A DNA stretch of 64,000 nt from Saccopteryx bilineata (lineage: Eukaryota; Chordata; Mammalia; Chiroptera; Emballonuridae), in contig NC_089493.1 in assembly GCF_036850765.1 (NCBI RefSeq), positions 267,022,534 through 267,086,533 on the forward strand, in the 5' to 3' direction. Each line of letters starts with the position of its first letter. Position 1 is the stretch's first letter. Of this stretch, positions 1-11,200 are shown piece after piece. The notes under the pieces were generated by a model that was given only the letters and a program-made list of their open reading frames with translations, ran no database searches and had not been told where the DNA came from. A program made the position numbers and the translations under genes.

Positions 1-217
1 GGTCGGCAGGCATGTCCATGCTCTGGCCTGCATTCCCGGGTTCAGAGTTGTGTATCAGGGGATTGTAGTGTCGGACTTGCAGGCTCCAGGGCCGGCTCAG
101 GGTCGGCAGGCATGTCCATGCTCTGGCCTGCATTCCCGGGTTCAGAGTTGTGTATCAGGGGATTGTAGTGTTGGACTTGCAGGCTCCAGGGCCGGCTCAG
201 GGTCGGCAGGCATGTCC
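1..217. repeat. 100-bp tandem repeat (minisatellite), cut by window edge
   Basis: The unit starting GGTCGGCAGGCATG begins at 1, again at 101 and partially at 201, a period of exactly 100 bp. Copies one and two differ visibly at position 72 (C) versus 172 (T), which looks like CpG decay. The third copy diverges after about 17 bp. The array probably continues to the left, so its full length is unknown. It lies in CLIP2 intron 1. Confidence 0.93.
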
Positions 218-2028
218 CATTCTCCCGTCAGCTCATCTGGGCATGTAGGTGTCACCACCGTGTACCTTGGGGGAGCTCATTCTTCTCGGTTCTTATGGCT
301 GGCAGCCCATGTGAGGAGCTGATTCTTCCCACGGCTGATCCACCCAGGACAGGTAATAGTGCTGCTGGCTTATCTTGCTGGCCTGAGAGCCACTCTGAGG
401 GCACTGCGTATTCCTGCCATGTGGATTGTCAGTTGGCTTTTATGTTAGTCAGAACATTTTTGATGGCAAGCAACAGTGTCCCTTGAATAGGTTTAGGCAA
501 AAAGAGAAAACGGTGCATGTGTTTATGAGGATTTGTGGCCGTCTTCAGGCTCAGCTGGATCCAGGCCCTCCAGATCCAGTGACTTAGCTCTGCTTTCTGT
601 GTTAGCGTTGTTCCTGGCAGCTCTCCCATGTGGCACCTGGGATGACCCTGCAGGTCCTGGCATCCATCCCATCCCCAGGCAGCTCCAGAGCGAGGAGAGC
701 AAGCACCTCTTCCAAAAGCTTCCAGCCAGAGTTCAGGCCCCAGTGTTTCTTGGGTCATGTGATTCCCCCCTCAGCTAACCACGGGGGCTCTGACGGAACT
801 GGGTCATGTGTGTACACCAGGGGTCACCACATAACTCATGTGGATCAAGAGTGGAGAAAAGGATTCTCTAGAAGGGTGGGGGTAAGAATATGGCTGCACA
901 GGCAGAGGATGTGGCATCCCTGACTATGTCAGAGTGGAGTGCCAGAGAGCATTGATTTCCCTGTTCTCAAGGGCCTGAGTGGGTAAAGCCTTCACCCTGA
1001 ACCTCCATTTGTTTCGTGGTGCTTTGCATTCCCTCTCCCCACTGGACAGTGCACTCCCAAGGCAGAGGCCTGCGGCTCTCGGGCAGGACAGGGCCTAGCC
1101 CTTGGTGCACCCTCCGTTGACATTTGATGCAAGACAGGGTGTGCACACAGGACGGGGTGAGGGAGCCAGGGGATGGTGGCCTGTCCTTTATGCCTGTCCT
1201 CCAGTCTCCCTGCAGCCGGCCCTATCTTGCTGGCATCTGGTACCCTGAACTGATTTGATTACCTTGGAGACTGGTGGCTACCTCTCTCAGGAGTCCCCTT
1301 TGTCAAACACTAACTAGTTCCCTATACATCATATACATCATACCATTCTGTATTTAGTTGTAAAGGCAACGAGCTAGAATGGTGGAAGGGCCAGCAGAGG
1401 GCATGTGAATCCCACCTGGTGAGATGTGTAGGCCTCTGTGTGTGTATATCCCACACTGGGTGGACTGGGCAGGTCCTGGGAGGGTGAGCCCAAGAGCTGG
1501 AGTGTGGCCTCTGTGGCAAGGCAGAACAATGAGCTGGTGGATGAGATTAGATGTCGCTTTGTCCAGCCTGCGTCAGGAGGGATATGAGTTATTGGCTAGT
1601 AGTCCAAGAGAGCCTGGAGGCTCATGGAGAGTAAACCACCAGGTTGCCATGTGTCGGAATCCACACTGGCCTCTACTCCACGGTGAGAGCCACGCTCAGC
1701 TATTGGTGGCTGTGCTGACCCTCATAGTCCTAGTATGGGGCTGCTGGGGTTCATTGCTGCAGACCCCAAGCCAGTTTGCTCCTGATTCTCGCCCCCTGGG
1801 CCCAGGAGATAGATAGAATGTATCAGACCTCTGAGTCTAGCCGACTAGGACACTTGTTCTAGCAACACTACCACCACACTGGGCCCACACTTGCTGCCAC
1901 TGCTCTGTGCCTCAGTTTCCCTATGTAGGAAAAGGGAGTGACGATGGTCTGTCTGGCAGTGCTGGAATCCCACTGTGTGGGCATCGGGGTGATGTTACAA
2001 CTTGATCAGTCCTGTTCTTTGCCTGCAG
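1..2028 (+). other. CLIP2: CLIP2 intron 1, 3' part
   Basis: This stretch upstream of the first coding exon holds the tandem repeat at the left edge and otherwise unique-looking, moderately GC-rich sequence. The short open frames in it lack splice or codon support. It ends in a pyrimidine-rich acceptor (CCTGTTCTTTGCCTGCAG) at 2011-2028. The gene's promoter and first exon are not in the window. Confidence 0.75.
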
Positions 2029-2095
2029 GTGAGTGACGATGGCAGAAAGAACGTGACCTGCACGGGCCCTTACCCACCCACTGAGTGGCACCACC
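2029..2095 (+). other. CLIP2: CLIP2 exon 2 5' UTR with a 5-codon uORF
   Basis: This is the non-coding part of exon 2, between the acceptor AG at 2027-2028 and the main start at 2096. It contains an upstream ATG at 2039-2041 with A at -3 and G at +4, followed by a stop at 2054-2056 (five codons, MAERT). The exon begins GTGAGTG, so the junction CAG|GTGAGT also matches a donor. The main start has A at -3 (CACCACCATGC). Confidence 0.75.
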
Positions 2096-2219
2096 ATGCA
2101 GAAGCCCAGTGGCCTGAAGCCCCCCGGCCGTGGGGGGAAACACTCGAGCCCCATGGGCCGAACGTCCTCCGGGTCAGCCTCAGCCTCTGCCACGGCGGCA
2201 GCCACTGGATCTAAGGAAG
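2096..2219 (+). CDS. CLIP2: CLIP2 exon 2, coding part (residues 1-42)
   Basis: It encodes the N-terminal head starting [19 protein letters not shown], rich in Ser, Ala, Gly and basic residues, then SKE and the first base of a Gly codon. The donor is AAG|GTGCGC, with GT at 2220-2221. At 124 nt it ends in phase 1 and joins GC at 16921 to complete Gly42. Confidence 0.93.
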
Positions 2220-5200
2220 GTGCGCAGGGCTGGGGGTAGGGTGAGGGGCTGGGTGGGGACGTGTGTCTCCTGGAAGGGCCTCTCTGTGACCAGCCTGGAG
2301 GCCGGCAGTACATGGACGTTCTTCTCTCTGTCTGACTGTGACGCCTTGAGCGATGAATTAGTGTTGGCACCAGTGCACGCTTTACGTGTGCTGTTCTGTT
2401 CACACTCCGCCAGCCCAGGAGGCAGGAACCACTATTGGCTCCACTACGGGTGAGGAAATGGAGTTCCAGAGAGGCCTGGCGTCTTGCCCAAGGTCACTCC
2501 GCCCCCTTCTGTCTCCCTTCTAGGGTCTGAGATTGTCCTGGTGGAGCCAGCCCCATCTTCCCATCAGCCTGCTTGTCTGCCACCCAGAACCATGCCCTTT
2601 AACCTTTCTTTATCTGACCTCTAGTCTTCCTGTCTGTGGGCAGAGGGCGCCCTGGCTGGGAGCACCAGCTCTGAAGGCAAATGGTAGAGAACAGCTGCTA
2701 CTTGCTTTTTCTGATCATAAAAGTATGATCGACCCTGTGGGATGTGTGGGAAGTTGAATGCAGGAATAAAATTGCTGATAATCCTACCGTCTGGAGGCAA
2801 CTATTATTTTGGTTTATGTCCTTACCCCTTTTTTCTTATGTATATGTAATCATGCTGCATCTACAACTCGGAAATCTGCTTTTTTCCATCTACTATAAAC
2901 AGGTCAATTTTTCATATCATAAAAACTTCACATGCTTATCGTTTTTAAGTGGCTGTAAAATATTCTGTTCGTTCAACACATATAAGCCAAGGGCCTGCTT
3001 TGGTTGGCACAGTCCTAACCCCTAACCGCTAGAGCTCTCCTTCTGAGCAAAACCGGCTGTGGTCCCGGCACTCAGGGGCTGCCAGTCGGGTGGGGGAGGC
3101 CCAATGTCATGATATCTTATAATGGGGGCCTGACCAGGCCTGGGAGGTGGGATGTGTGAGTGGGGGTCTGGAAGGTGGCAGTTCACTAGATGATGAGGGG
3201 AGGGTATTCTAGGCAGAGGGAACAGCATGTGCAAAGCCTCAGTGGCAGGAGCGGGAATACAGGGAGGGAAAGAAACTAGGTGAGGCTGGAGCATGACCGG
3301 TGCGAAGTGTGCTGGTGAGATGGTGGACCGGGTGGGGGCAGCTTGGGCTTATGCAGGGAGTTTATTAACATCCTGATAGCAGTGGGAAGCCACTGGAGGT
3401 TGTGAATCAAAAGATATATGGTAGAAGGAGTTGGAAAATTTCTTTCTAAACCCATTCTCTGCAGTTGAAACATCTTTGGGCACAAATCCTTGCTTTGAAT
3501 ATACTGCAGCTATCAAGGTAAGATGCTATCCATCTCATCTGATTGGCATAGAAGTTTGGAGAGATGAAAAACAGTCAGAGGCCAGACTGGGAAATCTGGA
3601 CCCTGGTTGGGTCAAGGAAAGTTTGAGCCAAAGGCCTGGGCAGTTGGCAGAACCAGGTCACTGGCAGAACTCAGCAACCAGCATGACAGGGTGAGCAAGC
3701 TGCGCAGAGTGGCCCACGGTGACCGGCACGGCCAGGTCTGCCCAGTACATCCTCGTCTGAAGGTCCAGACTTCCCCTCCCAGGGGGCAGTTCTCCCTTTA
3801 CTCTTTTTTTTATTTATTTTTTTTTTAAGAGAGGAGAGGGAGAGACAGAGAGAGAGAGAGAGAGGAGAGACAGAGAGAGAGAAGGGGAGGAGGAGCTGGA
3901 AGCATCAACTCCCATATGTGCCTTGACCAGGCAAGCCCACGGTTTCGAACTGGCGACCTCAGCATTTCCAGGTCGACGCTTCATCCACTGCACCACCACA
4001 GGTCAGGCCCTCCCTTTACTCTTGGGACGTACTCCTGAGCGATGAGAAAAAGCCAGGAGGGAGAAAACAAGGCAGGAAGGATGTTCCAGGTGGAGAGAAC
4101 CTCCGATACAAAGGCCCTGAGGCAGGAATGAATTGTTTATTATGAAGGGAGATGGGTCTGGGTAGAGAGGAGTGTGAATGAGGCTGAGGGTAACAGAGGC
4201 AGATTATGAAGGGTGGGAGTTTGGGGTTGTTTCAAGTGTGATGGAAGCTGTTGGAGGATTTTAGCAAAGGAGTACACACCCCTCAGGCCACCATATGCAG
4301 AATGGACTGTAGAGGTTAAGAGGACAGGTTGGGGAGACCAGTGACATGTGGTCACCCAGCAAGGATGTCTATACTCACTGCCAGGGCTCTCAGAGGTCAA
4401 GGGGCTGACCACCATAAGTGGACCATCAGGGAAGACTTCCTGGAGGAAACCTGAAAGGCATAGCCTTGGGACTGGGGGTATGGGAGAGGGAGAGGACTTG
4501 CAGGCAGTGGGGAAGAGTGTGGGCAGAGGCACCAGGTGGGCTGGGCTTGGTCCAGTGGGGGTTGGGACTGGCGGGTGTGCGGCCCACTCTCTGGAGAAGG
4601 GCCGCAGCCAGGCCTGCCCTGACCCTCTTCTCTACTGGGCAGAGCCCCAGGCACCTCTGGGTTCCTTCCTCAGTGCTGCCTCCCTGATCCGAGAGAGGCC
4701 TGCGTCTGGCTCTGATCCAGATCTAATGTGCTCTGCCCCTGGAAGTTACTTAACCTCTCTGAGCCACTAATGGGATAATAGCATCTCTCTGATGGGATCA
4801 AGTCAGTGAAGTGCCTACAGGTACAAAACTCATTAGAGAGTAATTTCTTTTCCTTCCACCCATCCATAATCTCATCCCAGAAAAACTTGAAAGTGATAAA
4901 AAAAGAAGCACCCCTCCATGGAACCTCATCACAGCCACCACGGGGGTATATTTTTTCCCAATCTTTTTTTCTATTGCACGTATTGGTTTAAGTGATTAAA
5001 TCATAGGTTGCCCCCATATTTGCATCTTCCTTTTTCACGTTTGATTGCTCCCATAGTGTCTTTGCTGTCCTTTGGAACAGCTGCACAGTAGCCACTCAAG
5101 GGGGTGGGGAGGGAGCATACAGTGTGGCATGCTGCTTGTGGTCCGGCAGCCCCTGAAGGTGGGGCCTGAGTGATCTGACTTGGCCTGAGCCCCTCTACCC

Positions 5201-8200
5201 CGAAGGGCTGTTCCAGAGAGAGGAGGTGCCCCTGCATGAATGTCCGATTGATTACAGAGCCCCACGTGGGCATGAAAGGCTGCAGCTGGGCTTGGTGGTG
5301 CCCTCCCTCCTCTGGCACCAGCTGCCTCTGCAGACACCCGGGCTAGGGCAGGAGTGGAGAGCCGGCAGAGCTGGCAGAGGCAGAGGAGCCCTGCGAGAAG
5401 GGAAGGGAGATTTTTGACTCCTTAACACCCAGATCTGCTTTTGTCCCTACTCCAGGGACAAAGAGTCTCTGGAGAGGAGGCGCCGGTGGAAGTACCAGGG
5501 CAGGACTGTGCCCCCCTACTCTTGTGGCCCCTCAGGACCCTTTCCCTACCCCCCCCCGAAACTAGCCATCTGCTCTCCCAGGAGCTGGAGGTGCCACCCC
5601 ATCGGAGGCTGGGACCCTGAGTGAGGGGCACTGGGGCACTGAGGGGTGGCTCTGCCAGAGGCTGGAGACTGGTAGGGGGTGGGGGCAGTAAAAAGCTGGA
5701 GTCTCTTCTGGGAATCGGGGCAGTGGCTGCCTCCCAAAGCATGAGCTCAGCCTTCTGGCAGAGGGTCTGGCCAAGAGCTGGGCCTGGGCTGATGCCCCCA
5801 CCCCCTGCCCGCTGGAGATGAGAGGGCCTGTGTCGGTCCCCAGAGCTGTGACACTCAGAGCTGCAGAACCAAGGGGGCCGTCGGAGGGGTCTCTCATTAG
5901 GAGGTGGCCCAGAGGTGGTCAGAGCAGGTGCACAGGAGAGTGGTCTGGGTCCCACCTGTGGGCAGAGGACTGGGTGGGGCAGTGAGATCCAGGGCAGCCC
6001 AGCCGAAGAGGAGGGAGCACCCAGAGGCTGCTTCAGATAAGGATGTCAGAGAGGATCTTGCTTAGGTCATGACATTGGTGCAAAGATCTGAGTGACAGGA
6101 GCCAACCCCGCTGAGGTTAGGGGAAGAGCATCAAGGCAAAGGGAACAGCGGCTACAGAAGCCCTGAGGTTTGACATGTCAGAACCAGAGAGCAGTTTGAG
6201 TGGGCAAGGGGGGTATTGCTCATGGGACGGGACAGGAGTCAGGGCCCCACATGGAAGTTCGGGAGCTGTGACTGGGGGTCTGTAATCTAGCCTGGACCTG
6301 AAAGAGGAGGGGGTTCAGGCCTCCAGGTTGGCAGCCCCAGACAGCTGCTGGTGTGTGGCCCTCCCTCTGGTCAGAACCAGCCTGCAGCTGTCAGGCAGGG
6401 TCCGACACCGCCCTGCAGTTGTGGGAAAGGGGCTGTGAGACGTCGTGAACAGGGGCCCTTAGCCCTGCCTTGGGGTTCGCTTCTGAACCTCAGGTTGGGC
6501 AGGCCAGGTCAGGGGTGTCCCTCTTGGCCCCAACAAAAAGAGGACTGGGAGGATCGGGGCTGCTGAGTGAGGGGACAGACCCCAGCCACTGTCGAGCTCC
6601 CCTGCCTTGCTGCTCTGATGGGGCAGGCAGGTCCTTGAGGGACCTTTCCTATCCTCTGCACTGTGGTCCTGCCCAAGATGTCCTCTCTAGGAGGGGCAAC
6701 TTTGACACTTGCTCTGTCACAAGAGGGCTCTCCAGCGGGCATCTTACCACATTTCTTTCTCATTAACAACAACCCAATGAGATAACTGCTGTTCTCTCCA
6801 TTTTAAAGATGAGAAAACTGAGGCTAGGAGCTCTCAGCTGAGTTGCCCAGAGTTACAGGACCAGAGCGCAGCAGGGATGGAGTCGAGGTTCTCGCTGGGT
6901 TGGGTCTAAATCTGGCTCAGGCCACTGGCACCTGCGGTCCCACCCCAGGGGTGGGGTGGTTGGGGCTTCAACTTCAGTCCCAGCCCCATAAACTCAGGTC
7001 ACACCCGGGGGCAGGTGAGCAGGGTGGAGGAGTGGGCTGTTCTCATTAAGTTGGTCACAACTGTCCTCTAGTGTGCTCTTGGCCTTTCCTCATGCTGGGG
7101 ACCCAGGACATAGGAGGTCAAGGAAGAGTGCAGGGGATTCCCCCTCAGACAGGCAGCGGGCCAGACCCCTCGGGTGCGGCTCACCCCCTAGATCTTGATC
7201 CCTTCAAAGGGCCCACACAGGGCTGGTCCCAGAGTGGGCCCTTTTAGTTCTGGCTTCCTGGGTTGGGCCCAGATGCCCCTGCACCCTGTGGGTGCTACAG
7301 ATATGGCAGCCAGCCAGACATATCCCTGGTGGGGCCCCCAGAACTGGCTTCTCATCTTAGACGCTGACCTCACCCCGCTCTGTCCCTGGAGGATTGTCTT
7401 TCAGCTTGGCGCTCAGTGCACCCTGTGAGGGAGGGACGCCTCATCCCCATTTTAAGCGACTTGTCCTGGATGCTCTGCAAACCTGGGCAGCACGAGGGTT
7501 CCCTCCAGCCCTGGCTCCTGCAGAGCCAGCACAGCCCCCGGGCAGCACTCACTCCCTTCAAGGTCAACCTCTCTGGCTCTCCCTAACCACATCCTAAACT
7601 TTTTAATGGCATCAGGATGGGGAAAGCCAAGCTGAGCTTTTTTGTGGCTGGGCTGTGGGGGAGGGGGACGGCGAAGCCTCCTAATGCTCCTGACGTTGCT
7701 GGTATTGATCCAGGGGGTGTGGTCCCAGCTGCCAGCACTCCCTGTCGCGTGTGGTGGCCACAGCAGGGCTTCTCCATGGGGAGCTGGCTCTGCTCTTTCC
7801 AGGGTAAGCCACCCACTTCTTTCTTCCCTGGGTCCCCGGCTGAGTCTGCTGGGTGGCAGCTTCATCCTCCTGATAAAGCTGGGAGTAGGGGGAATGGGTG
7901 GGGGCTTCTGAGTTCCACTTGGCTCAAGAAGGATGATGCACGCGATCCCGGCACTGAGGCCCGCCCCATAGTGGCTGATAGCTGGGCCCTCCTCCAGGGA
8001 TGGCTGGCTGGAGGCAGCATCGCAGGGGAATGGAGGGCCCGTGGTGGCCAGAGGCATGGGTTCTGCCTTGGTCAGGGTGGACTGGGAGGGATGGACTCAG
8101 CTCTTCTTGGAGGCCACATTGGTGGGTGCCATCCGAACCGACTTTGGGGTGAACCGGGCTGGGGCCTCACGGTAGGAAAGGCGGCTCCCTTGAGGGCCAC

Positions 8201-11200
8201 AGAGACCTCATTGCTTCCTTTATGACCTGTGCCTTGAGCACCTGCTGGGGGAGAAGGTGGGCCTTAGAGCAGAATGCAGCTTCAGGGTTTGTGGGCATTT
8301 ATGTGTGTTGCTTTGGGGCGGCCAGGGAGGGGAGTTCAGCCTCATGGCCAGCCTGCATTTCATTCTGGTCCTGGGGCTCCAAGGGTAGAGAGGGGAGTTG
8401 GTAAGTGTTCTGGGTGGGGTGCAGATGTGTATCTCTGAGTCCTGGGAGGCAGGCTTTGCAAACCAAGGAAGAATGGAGCCCTCTGGGGTGGCTGCCAATG
8501 AGGGCCATTGGAGCTGCTCTGATGGACAGGCAGGGTTTCCTTAGGTGACAGAGAGGAAAATGCTGTACTTTAAGGCCAGGGTGACCGTGTTCTGCCTGGG
8601 ATAGCCCTAGTTTATACCTGCGGTCTTGGCACGATGCTATAGTAATAACACCTCCTTTCTCTCTAAGGTGTCTGGTTTTGGCTGATGAATCATGTGGTCA
8701 CCTTATTTCCTTATTTATTGCCCCTCCTAAGTGGTCACAGCTCACATAAAAGGCTCTAAGATGTCCTGCAGCAACATAACCTTAACTTTTTTAAGCCATT
8801 GGTTCTTAAGCTTGTTTGAATTTGGAGATTTTTTTTTTTTTTCATTATACCTGTTAACACCCTGTGGATCTATGCTCCGTGGAACATTTAGGAAGCTGAC
8901 GAGCTCCTGGAGGGACCAGGTCCTAGCGTAGGTCCCTCCTACTGCATTTCTTCTGGCCTTTTAGGGGCACAGGGCAGACTTCACAGCACATCTGTCACTG
9001 TGGGTCCCTGCAAAGTCCCGCTTATGTTTTCTCAAATTGATTCCTTTTCATCTTGTTTCCTGTGTTCCCACACCCCCGGCCCCAGACATTTGTGCCCAGT
9101 GCTGTGTGTTGGGACACTCCCAAACCTTGCTTTCTCATCAAGCATCGCATCAGAAACACTTTCCCTTGTAAGAGTCATCTCTAAAGGTTGCTGGATAATC
9201 TGAAAGACTTGATCATCATCTACATCACTGCTCCCCTTTTTGAGGGCACTTAACTTCAAGGGTGTGTGATTTTGTTTTTTGGTTTATTTGTTTTGTGAAT
9301 GATAAGATAGTCAGTTTTTTTTTCTTTCTTTCTAAATTATTTCATTGGGAAATGGGCCAAAGATTACATTCCTTATTTTATTTGTTGTATTTTACTACAA
9401 AGGTAGCATTATAAAGTAAAAGGTTAACATTAAAAATGATCTGTAGCCAAAGATTTCAATTGGATGGGGTGGTGATGCCTGATCTTGGGAGAGGCCTTTG
9501 AGACCCTGGACAGAGGTGTGGATGTAGGGGTTATTTCCTCTGTGGAATTGCTGGATCTTGATGAATAACTGGATTGTTGGGGTGGGAGGGGGAGGAGCAA
9601 TGAGGGTCTGTGGCCTGAGTAAATGAATGGGTGGGGGCCCATTCCTGAGATGGGGAGGACACAGGAGGAGCTCTTAGAGAGGGGGTCCTTTGGTTCAGAG
9701 TGTGGATTGTGAGACCAGGGGGACATCCTGGAGGAGGCAGCTATAGGATGGGCAGGTCTGGTATCTAGGGAAGGAATCTGGGCTGGAGAGAGCATTTGGG
9801 GCCCAGCTTCATTTTATATCTTCCTGTGTCATTTAGATCTTTGACAAGGAGAATTTATTAGTGTCTTTTAAAAAGCAGAAGTATGTTAGCATACAGGCAG
9901 TAGTTAAAGCTTCAGGAGAGGGCTGAGTTATAGGGAAACACAATGTATAGGTCAGGGTTCCCCAGGTACTGACCAGGGAAGAAGGACAGTCATCGGCCTC
10001 TCCGCCCCGCCCTTACCTGCTCTCTGTGTGAAGATAAGGGACTCAGTGCTTCTCTCTCCCCTCTTCCTGTCTCTCATTCATGGGGTATGTAGAGAATATG
10101 GGTGGGTCTTGGATGGACCACCCATCCGTGGTGTGGGCTGGGCTGGGACTCGTGGTGTGGTGTTGCCAACCCATGCCAGCTCATAAAAATCAATCGTGAA
10201 ATTTCGGGAATTTTGCTAGCCAGGTTAAACACAGCCATTGTTTTTAAGAATCAGATTGTACCTGACCAGGTGGTAGCGCAGTAGATAGAGCGTCGGACTG
10301 GGATGCGGAGGACCCAGGTTCAAGACCCGGAGGTCGCCAGCTTGAGCACAGGCTCATCTGGTTTGAGCAAAAGCTCACCAGCTTGGACCCAAGGGGTTGC
10401 TCGGTCTGCTGAAGGCCCACGGTCAAGGCACATATGAGAGAGCAATCAATGAACAACTAAGGTGTCGCGACAAAAAACTGATGATTGATGCTTCTCATCT
10501 CTCTCCGTTCCTGTCTGTCTGTCCCTATCTATCCCTCTCTCTGACTCTCTCTCTGTCTCTGTAAAAAAAAAAAAAAAAGAATCAGATTGTGTGCACTGAC
10601 AATTAAATAAATTCTATGGAAAACATAGGTAATAAATACTCAACATGACTTCTAGTAGTACTTCTGGTAGTGTTTATACCATTAATACTTCTTATTGCTA
10701 TTTACTAACAGTAAGATTTATAATATCCGTGTTTTTGAGGTTATTCTGTGGTGGAAATACTATATAATCTCTTCCAACTCCATGTTCAGTGATTTCATGC
10801 TGATAGTTTGAAATTGGTCATGGTGGGAGAATTTACACCATGGAAACTGGCAAATTCTACAAAATCGGGGTAATTTTCTCCCAGAGTTAGTTGTTAAGCT
10901 TTTACCAGCACAACATCAGCTGGAAGGAACCCAGGTAGAAAGAAGAGTGAACAGAGATCACCAGGGTGGGCAGGGTGGAGGAGGCAGAGAGGCCCCCAGT
11001 CCTGTCATAGGATCAGGAGGTTTGTTTCTGAAAAGAGAAGATGTTCTTAGCTTTCCTCTAGAACAGTGATTTTTACCTGGTGTGCCACAGCATGCTGGGG
11101 GGCCGCATGAGTTTTCAAAACATGCAATACTGCCTTAGTCGGGGGCACCGACCACTTTTCTCTTAGATTGCCAAGTAAAAAAATGGCAATAGCCCTGGCT

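Noticed and set aside
1..217. CRISPR-like array
   Set aside because: The repeats are contiguous 100-bp units without spacers, in mammalian DNA.
5422..5955. 177-codon minus-strand open frame in intron 2
   Set aside because: Proline/serine-rich composition from GC-rich sequence, no domain or splice support.
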